Of a DNA stretch of 64,000 bases, positions 36,662-45,775 are shown in pieces. The notes under the pieces were generated by a model that was given only the letters and a program-made list of their open reading frames with translations, was not told where the DNA came from and did not search any database. The DNA comes from Phenylobacterium sp. (lineage in GTDB: Bacteria > Pseudomonadota > Alphaproteobacteria > Caulobacterales > Caulobacteraceae). Numbering within the stretch: the stretch's first letter is position 1; every line of letters begins with the position of its first letter. The stretch is from assembly GCF_013911965.1 (NCBI RefSeq), contig NZ_JACESE010000008.1, forward strand, positions 1-64,000, given 5' to 3'. The position numbers and the translations under genes are program-made.

Positions 36662-37396
36662 ATGCGCCTTCCCCTTCTCGCCGCCCTCGCCCTCCTCCCG
36701 CTCGGCGCCTGCTCCACCGTCCACGAAGCGGTCGCCGGACCCGACCTGACGCCGGTCCGCTATCCGGCCGCCCTGGTGCCGCAGCAGCAGCCGGTGATCC
36801 TGGCCTCGGCCAACCAGCCCATGGCCACGCCGGCCTCGGCCAACTCCCTGTGGCGCACCGGCGCGCGCGCCTTCTTCATCGATCAGCGGGCCAACCGCGT
36901 CGGCGACATCCTGACCGTCCAGATCGAGATCGACGACCGGGCGCAGACCTCCAACTCCACCTCGTCCTCGCGCACCTCCGGCGCCTCGGCGGGCGTGCCC
37001 AACTTCCTGGGCCTGGAGTCGAGCCTCGGCCGCGTCCTGCCCGGCGGCTTCGATCCGGCCAATGCGATCTCGACCAACTCGGCCAGCAACAACGCCGGCT
37101 CCGGCTCGGTCTCGCGCGCCGAGAAGATCAGCCTGACCATCGCCGCGGTGGTCACCGCGGTCCTGCCCAACGGCAACATGATGATCCAGGGCACCCAGGA
37201 GGTCCGCACCAACGCCGAGGTGCGCCAGCTGTCGGTGGCCGGCATCGTCCGCCCGGAAGATATTTCCTCCGCCAACACGATCCGGCACACCCAGATCGCC
37301 GAGGCGCGCATCAGCTACGGCGGCCGCGGCGACATCAGCCGCGTTCAGAAGACCCCCGCGGGCCAGGCGCTGGTGGAGACCTTCTCCCCCTTCTGA
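36662..37396 (+). CDS. flgH: Flagellar L-ring lipoprotein FlgH
   Basis: 244 aa. Signal peptide with lipobox LGAC (Cys about residue 18) predicts an outer-membrane lipoprotein. The body has the FlgH motif order: LWRTGARAFFIDQRANRVGDILTVQIEI, ISLTIAAVVTAVLPNGNMMIQGTQEVRTNAEVRQLSVAGIVRPEDISSANTI, and ISYGGRGDISRVQ. FlgH forms the L ring around the rod. Last flagellar gene of flgFGAH; two small exported proteins follow. Confidence 0.96.
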   Translation: MRLPLLAALALLPLGACSTVHEAVAGPDLTPVRYPAALVPQQQPVILASANQPMATPASANSLWRTGARAFFIDQRANRVGDILTVQIEIDDRAQTSNSTSSSRTSGASAGVPNFLGLESSLGRVLPGGFDPANAISTNSASNNAGSGSVSRAEKISLTIAAVVTAVLPNGNMMIQGTQEVRTNAEVRQLSVAGIVRPEDISSANTIRHTQIAEARISYGGRGDISRVQKTPAGQALVETFSPF

Positions 37397-37455
37397 CCGA
37401 CCCCGGAATGAACCGGGCGGGTCTCCCGACGTTTCCTGATCCGAAGGAGACGTCC

Positions 37456-37935
37456 ATGCGCACTCGCTCGGCTCTCGGCCTCGCCGCCGCCCTCACCCTC
37501 GCCGCCTGCGCCCACGAGGCGCCGCAGAGCGCGCCCCCGATGAGCTGGTCCCTGAACCACACCGAGAGCGAGGGCGCCAAGCTCGCCTACGGCGTGCCCC
37601 AGACCGACCAGGTGCTGGTGATGATGACCTGCCAGATGCATTCGGGCCGGGTGGAGGTTTCGATGACCGCGCCCCAGGACCGCGCCCAGGGCCGCATCGG
37701 CCTGGCCTCCCGCGGCGAGCGCCTGGAGCTCGCCGCCGACGTGGCGCCCAGTCCGATGGGCGACGTCGCCTTGGTGATGGCCCACACCGACGCCGGCCAG
37801 CCCGCGCTCGACCGGTTCGCCCGCAGCGGCGACCTGACCGTCAGCGGGCAGGGACGCGCCGTGAAGGCCGCCGCCCGTGGCGAGGATCGCACGAAGGTGG
37901 CCGACTTCTTCGGCGCCTGCCGCCGCTCGGCCTGA
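37456..37935 (+). CDS. Small lipoprotein, paralogue of the next gene
   Basis: 159 aa. Lipobox-like AACA at residues 16-19 predicts a lipoprotein. The body carries a W-S-L-N opening, LAYGVPQTDQ, then a conserved cysteine in MMTCQMHSG, and ends in DFFGACRRSA. The next gene has the same layout (W-x-[19 protein letters not shown], and an ending FFRYCR), so the two are tandem paralogues, with two conserved cysteines that could form a disulfide. RBS AAGGAG. No family recognised; 59 bases after flgH, so it may be co-transcribed with the flagellar genes. Confidence 0.75.
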   Translation: MRTRSALGLAAALTLAACAHEAPQSAPPMSWSLNHTESEGAKLAYGVPQTDQVLVMMTCQMHSGRVEVSMTAPQDRAQGRIGLASRGERLELAADVAPSPMGDVALVMAHTDAGQPALDRFARSGDLTVSGQGRAVKAAARGEDRTKVADFFGACRRSA

Positions 37936-37980
37936 GGCGATCGACTGGAGCGCCGCGAGCGCCGCGGCTAAGCTCGCCGC

Positions 37981-38478
37981 ATGATCCGCGCCCTGCTCCT
38001 CGGCCTCGCCGCCGCCGTCGCCTTCACCCCCGCCGCTGCCCAGGAGCGCACCTGGATGCTGCGCCGGGAGCCCGACCCGGCCCAGCTGGCCTATGCGACG
38101 CCCGCCACGGACGACTGGGTGGTCGCCTTCACCTGCAGGGAGGACAGCGGGCAGATCATCGCGGCCTTTCCGGCGGCCCAGGCCCTGGGCGTCCGCCAGG
38201 AGAACGGCCTCTGGCTCGACGACGTTGGGCGGCCGGCGCCCTGGCCGATCAGCGTCACCCTGAGCTCGGGCCCCTATCAGACGACCATTCCGGGGGAAGC
38301 CATCGTCGACGCCAGCGGCGAAGGATCAATCGTGCGCGTGGAGTTCGCCGACCGGGCGCCGGTGGCCGAGGCCTTCGCCGACGAAGGCGTCATTCGTCTG
38401 GCGGCTCTGGGGGCGGTGGTGGAGCCGCCGCCCGCGCCGCGCGGCGAGCTGCGGGGCTTCTTCCGCTACTGCCGTTAG
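37981..38478 (+). CDS. Small secreted protein, paralogue of the preceding gene
   Basis: 165 aa with a signal peptide ending near AAAQE. It shares with the gene before it the WML/WSL opening, [10 protein letters not shown], a mid cysteine in FTCREDSG and an end of FFRYCR. It differs in lacking a lipobox, so one of the pair would be membrane-anchored and the other soluble. Function unknown. Its 3' end overlaps the dxs stop by 4 bases on the opposite strand. Confidence 0.7.
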   Translation: MIRALLLGLAAAVAFTPAAAQERTWMLRREPDPAQLAYATPATDDWVVAFTCREDSGQIIAAFPAAQALGVRQENGLWLDDVGRPAPWPISVTLSSGPYQTTIPGEAIVDASGEGSIVRVEFADRAPVAEAFADEGVIRLAALGAVVEPPPAPRGELRGFFRYCR

Positions 38479-40391
38479 GCGCGGCGCCCCGCCGCGGCGG
38501 CGTCCGTCGCGCCGAGGGCGCCAAGCGCCGCCCGCACGATGCCGTCGGCGTCGAGACCGGCCTGGGCGTACATCACCTCGGGCTTGTCCTGGTCCTGGAA
38601 GATGTCCGGCAGGGTGAGGGTGCGGATCTTCAGGCCCCGGTCCAGCACGCCGCGTTCGGCCAGGGCGTGCAGGACGAAGGCGCCGAAACCGCCGACCGAG
38701 CCCTCTTCGACCGTGATCAGGGCCTCGTGCTCCCGCGCCAGGCGCAGGATCAGGTCCATGTCGAGCGGCTTGGCGAAGCGGGCGTCGGCCACCGTGGTGG
38801 AGAAGCCGCGGGCGGCCAGCAGGTCGGCGGCGCGCAGGCATTCGGGCAGGCGCGCGCCGAAGGACAGCAGCGCCACCGCGCCGCCTTCGCGGACCACATG
38901 GCCGCGGCCGATCTCCAGCGGCTCGGCCAGGTCCGGGATCATGGCCCCCGTCCCTTCCCCGCGCGGATAGCGGAAGGCGCTCGGCCGATCGTCGATGGCC
39001 ACGGAGGTCGCCACCATGCGGGCGAGCTCGGCCTCGTCGGAGGCGGCCATCAGCACCATGCCGGGCAGCGCGCCCATATAGCCGATGTCGAAGGAGCCGG
39101 CGTGGGTCGCCCCATCGGCGCCGACCAGGCCGGCGCGGTCGATGGCGAAGCGGACAGGCAGGCCCTGGATGGCCACGTCGTGGACCACCTGGTCGTAGCC
39201 GCGCTGCAGGAAGGTGGAATAGATGGCCGCGAACGGCTTCATGCCGTCGGCGGCGAGGCCGGCGGCGAAGGTCACCGCATGCTGCTCGGCGATGCCGACG
39301 TCATAGGTCCGCTCGGGAAAGCGCGCGCCGAAGAGGTCGAGGCCCGTGCCCGAGGGCATGGCCGCGGTGATGGCGCAGATGGTCGGGTCGCGCTCGGCCT
39401 GCTTGATCAGCTCGGTGGCGAACACCTTGGTGTAGCTCGGCGCCTTGGCCTGGGCCTTGGCCTGCTGGCCGGTGACGACATCGAACTTGACCACCGCGTG
39501 GTGTTTGTCGGCGGCCTTCTCGGCCGGGGCGTAGCCCTTGCCCTTCTGCGTCACCACATGGACCAGCACGGGCCTGTCGACGATGCTGCGGGCGTTCTTC
39601 AGAACGGCGACCAGCGACTCCATGTCGTGCCCGTCGATGGGACCCACATAATAGAAGCCGAGCTCCTCGAAGAGCGTGCCGCCGGTGACCATGCCGCGGG
39701 CGTATTCCTCGGCCTTGCGGGCGGCTTCCTGGATCGGGCGCGGAAAGGCCTTGGCCACCGACTTGCCGAGATTGCGCAGCGACTGGTAGCCGCCGCCCGA
39801 GACGAGCCTGGCCATATAGGCGCTCATCCCGCCCACCGGGGGGGCGATCGACATGTCGTTGTCGTTGAGGATGACGGTCAGCTGCTTGGTCGTCTCGGCG
39901 GCGTTGTTCATGGCCTCGTAGGCCATGCCGGCGCTCATGGCCCCGTCGCCGATCACGGCCACCACGCGGTTGTCGCGGCCCGAGCGGTCGCGTGCGGCGC
40001 AGAAGCCGAGCGCCGCGGAGATCGAGGTGGAGGCATGGGCCGCGCCGAAGGGGTCGTACTCGCTCTCCGACCGCTTGGTGAAACCCGACAGGCCGCCGCC
40101 CTGGCGCAGGGTGCGGATGCGGTCGCGCCGGCCGGTGAGGATCTTGTGCGGATAGGCCTGGTGGCCGACGTCCCAGATCAGGATGTCCTTGGGGGTCTCA
40201 TAGACATGGTGAAGGGCCACCGTCAGCTCGACCACGCCCAGGCCGGCCCCCAGGTGGCCGCCGGTCTGGGAGACCGCGTCGATGGTCTCGGCCCGCACCT
40301 CGTCGGCGAGCTGGCGCAGCTCGGCCGTAGAGAGGCCGCGCGTGTCGGCGGGGGTGTGGACCTTGTCGAGCAGAGGCGTGATCGGCGGCAT
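38475..40391 (-). CDS. dxs: 1-deoxy-D-xylulose-5-phosphate synthase
   Basis: 638 aa, the normal DXS length. The thiamine diphosphate site is [16 protein letters not shown]; the N-terminal [19 protein letters not shown] and [17 protein letters not shown] are diagnostic, and the transketolase-type second half has [32 protein letters not shown] and the GATHAG motif. DXS condenses pyruvate and glyceraldehyde 3-phosphate, the first step of the MEP isoprenoid pathway. Downstream of ispA and xseB in the usual gene order. Confidence 0.98.
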   Translation of the reverse strand: MPPITPLLDKVHTPADTRGLSTAELRQLADEVRAETIDAVSQTGGHLGAGLGVVELTVALHHVYETPKDILIWDVGHQAYPHKILTGRRDRIRTLRQGGGLSGFTKRSESEYDPFGAAHASTSISAALGFCAARDRSGRDNRVVAVIGDGAMSAGMAYEAMNNAAETTKQLTVILNDNDMSIAPPVGGMSAYMARLVSGGGYQSLRNLGKSVAKAFPRPIQEAARKAEEYARGMVTGGTLFEELGFYYVGPIDGHDMESLVAVLKNARSIVDRPVLVHVVTQKGKGYAPAEKAADKHHAVVKFDVVTGQQAKAQAKAPSYTKVFATELIKQAERDPTICAITAAMPSGTGLDLFGARFPERTYDVGIAEQHAVTFAAGLAADGMKPFAAIYSTFLQRGYDQVVHDVAIQGLPVRFAIDRAGLVGADGATHAGSFDIGYMGALPGMVLMAASDEAELARMVATSVAIDDRPSAFRYPRGEGTGAMIPDLAEPLEIGRGHVVREGGAVALLSFGARLPECLRAADLLAARGFSTTVADARFAKPLDMDLILRLAREHEALITVEEGSVGGFGAFVLHALAERGVLDRGLKIRTLTLPDIFQDQDKPEVMYAQAGLDADGIVRAALGALGATDAAAAGRRA

Positions 40392-40417
40392 GAATAAGCA
40401 AGCTGCTGGTGGGCGAA

Positions 40418-41299
40418 CTAGTTGCGGCGCTGTAGCACGAAATCAACGCTGGCCCGCAGGAAATCGGCCTGTTCGCCAAAGGGATCGAGGTGGGACTTGG
40501 TCTGTTCGACCAAGATCTGCAACCTCTGGCGGGCCGCCTCGGCGCCCAGCAGGGTGACATAGTTGGCCTTGCCCATGGCGGCATCCTTGCCCGCCCGCTT
40601 GCCCATCAGGTCGGGGTCGCCCTCGGCGTCCAGCAGGTCGTCGACGATCTGGTAGGCGAGCCCGAGATCCTGGGCGAAGGCCATCAGGGCGTGGCGTTCG
40701 GGATCGCCGAGGTGCGCCATGGCCAACGGCAGTTCGAAGGCGCAGGCGATGAGGGCGCCGGTCTTCATGCGCTGCATGCGGGCCACCGCGCCGAGGTCGT
40801 CGCGCACTCCCAGCAAGTCGATCATCTGGCCGCCGCACATGCCCCTGGCCCCGGCCGCCGCGGCCAGGCGCAGGATCAGCTCGGCCCGGGTCGCTCCGTC
40901 GGGATGGGTGTCCGGATGCGCCAGGATCTCGAACGCCGCGGCCTGGAGCGCGTCGCCGGCCAGGACGGCGGTCGCCTCGTCATAGGCCTTGTGGACCGTC
41001 GGGCGTCCGTGCCTGAGGTCGTCGTCGTCCATGCTCGGCAGGTCGTCGTGGATGAGGCTGTAGGCGTGGACGCATTCCAGCGCGCAGGCCGCCCGCAGCA
41101 GGGGCCGCTCCTCCAGCTCGAACATGCGGCCCGTCTCGAGCACGAAGTAGGGCCGCAGCCGCTTTCCCGGGCCCAGCGCGGCGTAGCGCATGGCCTCCGT
41201 CAGGCGCGATTCCGGCCCGTCCGCCCGGGGCAGCAGCTCGTCCAGCGCGACGGTGACCAGGTCGGCCGCCTCGGCCACGCGGCGCGCCACCTCCGACAT
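40418..41299 (-). CDS. ispA: Farnesyl diphosphate synthase (type II polyprenyl synthase)
   Basis: 293 aa. The first aspartate-rich motif [10 protein letters not shown] has the two-residue insertion of bacterial type II FPP synthases; the second is [21 protein letters not shown] precedes the first. It converts IPP and DMAPP to FPP for quinone, carotenoid and undecaprenyl synthesis. Start at ATG overlaps the xseB stop by one base (TGATG). Lies directly before dxs in the shared MEP cluster. Confidence 0.95.
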   Translation of the reverse strand: MSEVARRVAEAADLVTVALDELLPRADGPESRLTEAMRYAALGPGKRLRPYFVLETGRMFELEERPLLRAACALECVHAYSLIHDDLPSMDDDDLRHGRPTVHKAYDEATAVLAGDALQAAAFEILAHPDTHPDGATRAELILRLAAAAGARGMCGGQMIDLLGVRDDLGAVARMQRMKTGALIACAFELPLAMAHLGDPERHALMAFAQDLGLAYQIVDDLLDAEGDPDLMGKRAGKDAAMGKANYVTLLGAEAARQRLQILVEQTKSHLDPFGEQADFLRASVDFVLQRRN

Positions 41300-41541
41300 C
41301 AGCTGAACTCGGCCGGTTGCGTCCCCTGCGGACCTTGGGCGCCGACGACGATCTTTTCCACCCGCAGGCGCGCGGCCTCCAGCCGCTGTTCGCAGTGGGC
41401 CTTCAGCTTGGCGCCGCGCTCATAGAGGCGGATCGAGTCCTCGAGCGGCGCGCGGCCGGATTCGAGTTCGCCCACAATGCCTTCCAGCTCGGCGAGCGCC
41501 TGTTCGAAGGTCAGCGCTTGGATGTCGTCGGTTTCGGCCAT
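41299..41541 (-). CDS. xseB: Exodeoxyribonuclease VII small subunit
   Basis: 80 aa, a typical length. [54 protein letters not shown] is the complete XseB coiled-coil signature. It forms exonuclease VII with XseA (not in the window). The xseB-ispA-dxs order is widespread in Proteobacteria. Start 41541 follows GAGGAGCGAA; a longer reading up to 41592 has no RBS. Confidence 0.96.
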   Translation of the reverse strand: MAETDDIQALTFEQALAELEGIVGELESGRAPLEDSIRLYERGAKLKAHCEQRLEAARLRVEKIVVGAQGPQGTQPAEFS

Positions 41542-41610
41542 TTCGCTCCTCGGGAGAACCGCCAACCTAGAGAGGCGAGGCGGCCGCCGCAACGGGGCCT
41601 GGCCACAGGT

Positions 41611-42234
41611 TCAGGGCCGCTCGAAACGGCGCATCGACCAGTACTTGTAGCCTTCGCTCGCCGTCATCCGCCAGCCACGGCGGCGCAGGGCCCGGCCGAC
41701 CATGAAGTTGAAGAAGCCATGGGCGAGGACGACCACGTCCTCGCCGCCCTCGGCGAGTTGGATCAGGCGCTCGGCCGCCTCGTCGGCGCGCTGCTCGGCC
41801 TGACCGCGGGTCTCCTGGCCATGATGGTGGAAGAACCACCACCAGACGCGGGCCACGAACCCCCAGAGCGCCGGGGTCAGCTTGATGAAGTTCGGCAGGT
41901 TCGGCGGCGGCAGGGGCGCCTCGACGAACATGGCCTCGCTGACGAACTCGCGCCCCTGGGTCAAGGCCAGCGCGGTGTCGATGGACCGCTGCCGGGTGGA
42001 GGAGATGATGGCGCCGGCCTTGGCGACGAAGGACATCAGCGCGCCGGGCGGCGTCTGGCCGGGAAGGATGCCCAGCACCTCGTACTGCGCCCAGAACTGA
42101 CGATAGCCCTCGGCGTTGATCCACACCTTTCGGCTGATGGCCGGCTCACCATGGCGGGCCAGGACGATGGAGCCGGCGCGTCGCACGACGATGGCCCCCG
42201 GGGGCGGCGAATCGACGGTCAAGGAATCGGCCAT
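41611..42234 (-). CDS. Histidine phosphatase family protein
   Basis: 207 aa. The catalytic RHG motif is LARHGEP (near residue 25), the second catalytic histidine is in VVVLAHGFFNFMVGR, and IISSTRQRSIDTA carries a second conserved arginine. It belongs to the branch-1 histidine phosphatases (phosphoglycerate-mutase-like). The substrate cannot be told. It lies 69 bases upstream of xseB on the same strand, so may be part of the xseB-ispA-dxs transcript. Confidence 0.82.
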   Translation of the reverse strand: MADSLTVDSPPPGAIVVRRAGSIVLARHGEPAISRKVWINAEGYRQFWAQYEVLGILPGQTPPGALMSFVAKAGAIISSTRQRSIDTALALTQGREFVSEAMFVEAPLPPPNLPNFIKLTPALWGFVARVWWWFFHHHGQETRGQAEQRADEAAERLIQLAEGGEDVVVLAHGFFNFMVGRALRRRGWRMTASEGYKYWSMRRFERP

Positions 42235-42270
42235 GTCATCCGAAGGTCTGCGCCCAAGGCCGCAAGGCCC

Positions 42271-43197
42271 CTACCCCTCTTGCAGGGCCCGGACATGCGC
42301 TGCCGCAGACCGGCCCAGAGCCTGAAGGTCGTATCCGCCCTCGAGCGCCGACACAACCCGGCCGCGCGCGCTGGCTTCGGCGGCGGCCACGATCTGCCGC
42401 GTCGCCCAGGCGTAGTCGGCCTCGGTGAGCTGCTGGCCGTCCGGGCCTCCGCCAAGCGGGTCGTCGCGATGGGCGTCGAAGCCAGCCGAGACCAGGATCA
42501 GATCCGGTGCGAAATCCCGCACCTGGGCCATCAGGTCGCCGAAGGCCGCACGCCAGCCCTCCGCTCCCCCGCCGGCCGGCGAGACGGCGTTGCGGATGTT
42601 GTCCGCCGCGGGCTCGGAGGGATGGCCGGTGCCGGGCCAGAGCGGCCACTGCTGGATCGAGGCGAACAGCACGCCCGGCCGCCCGGCCAGGGCGGCCTGA
42701 GTGCCGTTCCCGTGATGGACGTCGAAATCCACCACGGCGACGCGCGACAGGCCGCAGGCCTGGGCCACGAGGGCTCCGATCGCCACGTTGGAGAAGATGC
42801 AGAAGCCCATGGACGCCGCCGGCTCGGCGTGATGACCCGGCGGCCGGACGGCGCAGAAGGCGCGCCGGGTCTCGCCGCCCGCGACCGCCCGGACGGCTGC
42901 GGCCACGGCGCCGGCCGCCCGGCGCGCCGCCACCAGGCTGCCGGGCGAGAGCCATGTGTCGGGATCGAGCTGGACGCGGCCCGCCCTCGGCGCGGCCGCC
43001 AGTATGGCCTCCACATAGGCCCGGTCGTGCACGCGCAGGAGATCTTCGATTTCCGCAAGCGGCGCGTCGCGCGGCTCGAGGTCCAGATCGGCCGCCTCCA
43101 GCGCCTCGATGACCGCGGCCAACCGCTCGGGCCGCTCGGGGTGATCTTCGCCCGGACGGTGATCGAGCATGTCCTCATGGGTATAGAGAGCCAGCAT
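42271..43197 (-). CDS. Histone deacetylase family protein (acetoin utilisation/acetylpolyamine type)
   Basis: 308 aa. The start at MLALYTHEDM is chosen because earlier frame overlaps the divergent GNAT gene. The family signature is full: HPERPERL, HDRAYV, VRPPGHHAEP with two catalytic histidines, DFDVHHGNGT with zinc Asp and His, and LVSAGFDAHRDDPLGG. Bacterial members deacetylate polyamines or protein lysines. A GNAT acetyltransferase starts only 34 bases away on the other strand, forming an acetylation/deacetylation pair by position. Confidence 0.9.
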   Translation of the reverse strand: MLALYTHEDMLDHRPGEDHPERPERLAAVIEALEAADLDLEPRDAPLAEIEDLLRVHDRAYVEAILAAAPRAGRVQLDPDTWLSPGSLVAARRAAGAVAAAVRAVAGGETRRAFCAVRPPGHHAEPAASMGFCIFSNVAIGALVAQACGLSRVAVVDFDVHHGNGTQAALAGRPGVLFASIQQWPLWPGTGHPSEPAADNIRNAVSPAGGGAEGWRAAFGDLMAQVRDFAPDLILVSAGFDAHRDDPLGGGPDGQQLTEADYAWATRQIVAAAEASARGRVVSALEGGYDLQALGRSAAAHVRALQEG

Positions 43198-43231
43198 CAC
43201 GTCCCATCCTAGCGCGAAACGCCCGTTACGC

Positions 43232-43759
43232 ATGCCCGAGATCACCATCCGCCGCGCCGGCCCGGAAGAGGCCGAGACGCTGTCGGCCATCGGCCGCCTG
43301 ACCTTCGTCGAGACCTTCGGCCATCTCTATCCGGAGGCGGATCTGAGCGCCTTCCTCGAAGAAGCCTACGGGGTCGCGAAGCTCGCGCGGCTCGCGGCCG
43401 ATCCCCGTTGGGCCTTCTGGCTGGCAGAGGCTGACGGCGCCGCGGTGGGCCACGGCCTGGCCGGCCCCTGCGACCTTCCCCATCCGGAGGTCACCGCCAC
43501 CTGCGGCGAGATCAAGCGACTCTACCTTCTGAAGGCCGTGCAGGCCGGCGGCCACGGCGCCCGTCTTTTCGAGACCATGGTGAGCTGGCTGCAGGGCGCC
43601 GGCGCCAAGGACCTGTGGCTCGGGGTCTGGTCCGAAAACCATGGCGCGCAGCGGTTCTACCGCAGGTATGGGTTCTTGCCCGTGGGCGAATATGGCTTCC
43701 ACGTGGGGGCCACGGTGGACCGCGAGTTCATCTTCCGCCGAAGGGCACAGAATTTCTGA
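43232..43759 (+). CDS. GNAT family N-acetyltransferase
   Basis: 175 aa. Domain A motifs are visible: EIKRLYLLKAVQAGGHGARLFETMVSWLQGAGAKDLWLGVWSENHGAQRFYRRYGF, where the Q/GxGxG/A acetyl-CoA loop appears as QAGGHGA and RFYRRYGF is motif B. It acetylates an amine of a small molecule or protein N-terminus; substrate unknown. Divergent from the HDAC-like gene with a very short gap, so the two may share control. Confidence 0.88.
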   Translation: MPEITIRRAGPEEAETLSAIGRLTFVETFGHLYPEADLSAFLEEAYGVAKLARLAADPRWAFWLAEADGAAVGHGLAGPCDLPHPEVTATCGEIKRLYLLKAVQAGGHGARLFETMVSWLQGAGAKDLWLGVWSENHGAQRFYRRYGFLPVGEYGFHVGATVDREFIFRRRAQNF

Positions 43760-43919
43760 TCACCCTGTCACAAAAGGTCGACACGTGCCCCCTATCCAGC
43801 CTTCCACCCGCTCAGCTGGTGGAATATTGCCGAGATTTAACGGTACGCGCTTTGACGCAGGGCGCGGTTTCTGAGAATTTGTCGCAGGTCACCTGCTGAA
43901 CGGAGAGGCGTCGGTCGGC

Positions 43920-44417
43920 ATGCTGAGGATTGGGTACGTCCGACTGCGGGACGCGCGTTCGGCGGAGGATACCGCCACCTTGAAAGGCTTCGGCTGCCAT
44001 GTGGTCCGCGCCGAGGAACCGGCGGGTCCGGACGCCGACGATTCCGCCGTCCTGTCTTCGATTCTCGACTTCATCGCCGAGGGCGATCAGCTGGTCGTCA
44101 CGCGCCTGGAGCACCTGGCCCACTCCACCCGCACCGTGCTGGAGGTCATCGACCGGCTGGAGCAGCGCCGGGCCAGCCTCTTCGTGATCGAACCGGAGCT
44201 GTCCACCGACGGCGAAGGCGGCCGCGCCCTGCGCGCGGCGCTGAAGGCGGTGGCCTCCGTGGAGCCCGCCTGGAGCGGCCGCAAGCGCCGCAGCGCGCCG
44301 GCGCCGGAGGAGATCCGCGCCTTGCAGCAGGCCGGGGTCGGCCCCGTGGAGATCGCCCGTCGCCTCGGCGTGTCGCGCATGACCGTCTGGCGCAAGTTGC
44401 GCGCGATGGAGGCCTGA
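43920..44417 (+). CDS. Degenerate serine-recombinase-like DNA-binding protein (catalytic residues lost)
   Basis: 165 aa. The shape is that of a short resolvase/invertase: an N-terminal catalytic fold (GYVRLRDARS at the place of GYxRVSTxxQ), a helix with VTRLEHLAHSTRTVLEVIDRLEQR, and a C-terminal helix-turn-helix (IRALQQAGVGPVEIARRLGVSRMTVWRKL). Yet the nucleophilic serine is replaced by Arg10, and the usual D-R-x-x-R catalytic residues read E64, H65 and H68. It is therefore predicted not to recombine DNA but could bind it as a regulator. No inverted repeats or transposase partner nearby. Confidence 0.75.
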   Translation: MLRIGYVRLRDARSAEDTATLKGFGCHVVRAEEPAGPDADDSAVLSSILDFIAEGDQLVVTRLEHLAHSTRTVLEVIDRLEQRRASLFVIEPELSTDGEGGRALRAALKAVASVEPAWSGRKRRSAPAPEEIRALQQAGVGPVEIARRLGVSRMTVWRKLRAMEA

Positions 44418-44543
44418 CCTTCGCGATCGGCGCGCCCGTTCGGCCCTGACGAAGGCGCAGGGCGGCGCTGGACATCGCCGCCTCGCCGCCCCATCCTCCG
44501 GGATCAAACGTCTGTTCGTCCCGCTATTTGGGAAGGCCGCCCC

Positions 44544-45719
44544 ATGTTCATGCGATTCTTCACCGAGCTGCGCGAGGCCAAGGTCCCGGTGACCTTGAAG
44601 GAATACCTCATGCTGATGGAAGCCCTCGACAAGGTCGTGATCGACCGGTCGGTGGAGGACTTCTACTACCTGTCGCGCTCGGCCCTGGTGAAGGACGAGA
44701 AGAACCTGGACCGCTTCGACCAGGTCTTCGGCCACGTGTTCAAGGGGCTGGAGAAGGTCGATGGGATCGGCACGGCCGACATTCCCGCGGAGTGGCTGGA
44801 GAAGATCAGCGAGAAGTTCCTCACCGAGGAGGAGAAGGAACAGATCAAGGCCATGGGCGGCTTCGACAAGCTCATGGAGATGCTCGCCGAGCGCATGCGC
44901 GAGCAGAAGGAGCGCCACGAGGGCGGCGACAAGATGATCGGCACCGGCGGCACCTCGCCCTTCGGCGCCAATGGCTATCATCCCGAAGGCGTCCGCATCG
45001 GCCAGGACAAGAGCCGCCACGGCAAGGCGATCAAGGTCTGGGACAAGCGCGAGTACAAGAACCTCGACGACTCCGTCGAGCTCGGCACCCGCAACATCAA
45101 GGTCGCCCTGCGCCGCCTGCGGAAATGGGTGCGCGAGGGCGCGACCGAGGAACTGGACATGCCCGCCACCATCCGCGGCACGGCGGAAAAGGGCTATCTG
45201 GACATCAACATGCGGCCCGAGCGCCGCAACAAGGTGAGCGTGCTCATCTTCTTCGATGTCGGCGGCTCCATGGACGCCCACATCAAGGTCTGCGAGGAGC
45301 TGTTCTCCGCGGCCCGCTCCGAGTTCAAGAACATGGAGTTCTACTACTTCCACAACTGCCTCTACGAGACCGTGTGGAAGGACAACCGCCGCCGGCACAC
45401 CGAGAAGCTGAACACCTGGGACGTGCTCCACAAGTTCTCCAGCGACTACAAGGTGATCTTCGTCGGCGACGCCACCATGAGCCCCTATGAGATCACCTAT
45501 CCGGGCGGTTCGGTGGAACACTGGAACGAGGAGGCCGGCGCCGTCTGGATCGACCGCGTGGCCCAGATCTACGAGCACATGGTCTGGCTGAACCCGACGG
45601 CCGAGCGCCACTGGGCGCACACGCCGTCGATCGAGGTGATGCGCCAGCTGGTCAACGACCGCATGTACCCGCTGACCATCGAGGGCCTGGACAAGGCGAT
45701 GCGGGAGTTGGCGCGCTAG
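44544..45719 (+). CDS. CoxE-like VWA domain protein
   Basis: 391 aa. The N-terminal FFTELREAKVPVTLKEYLMLMEALD and the C-terminal VWA domain match VWA/CoxE-type proteins that often pair with an AAA+ ATPase of the MoxR type. The metal-ion site is DVGGSMD (MIDAS, where DxSxS would have a second serine; the first serine is Gly here). FVGDATMSPYEITYPGGS gives the later MIDAS aspartate. Partner ATPase is not in this window. It may assist cofactor or complex assembly, as CoxE does for CO dehydrogenase; that is an inference. RBS GGGAAGG. Confidence 0.82.
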   Translation: MFMRFFTELREAKVPVTLKEYLMLMEALDKVVIDRSVEDFYYLSRSALVKDEKNLDRFDQVFGHVFKGLEKVDGIGTADIPAEWLEKISEKFLTEEEKEQIKAMGGFDKLMEMLAERMREQKERHEGGDKMIGTGGTSPFGANGYHPEGVRIGQDKSRHGKAIKVWDKREYKNLDDSVELGTRNIKVALRRLRKWVREGATEELDMPATIRGTAEKGYLDINMRPERRNKVSVLIFFDVGGSMDAHIKVCEELFSAARSEFKNMEFYYFHNCLYETVWKDNRRRHTEKLNTWDVLHKFSSDYKVIFVGDATMSPYEITYPGGSVEHWNEEAGAVWIDRVAQIYEHMVWLNPTAERHWAHTPSIEVMRQLVNDRMYPLTIEGLDKAMRELAR

Positions 45720-45775
45720 GCCGCAGGCGCCGTCCGTTCACGGCTGTTATGCTGCCGGCGGAGCATCAGATTCGC

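Noticed and set aside
43920-44417. Mobile element boundary suggested by the resolvase-like gene
   Set aside because: No inverted or direct repeats, transposase, or composition change flank it; catalytic residues are lost.
45241-45280. Frameshift or defect in the CoxE/VWA gene because MIDAS reads DVGGSM
   Set aside because: The frame is intact and later metal-site residues are present; substitution of the first serine may be natural variation.
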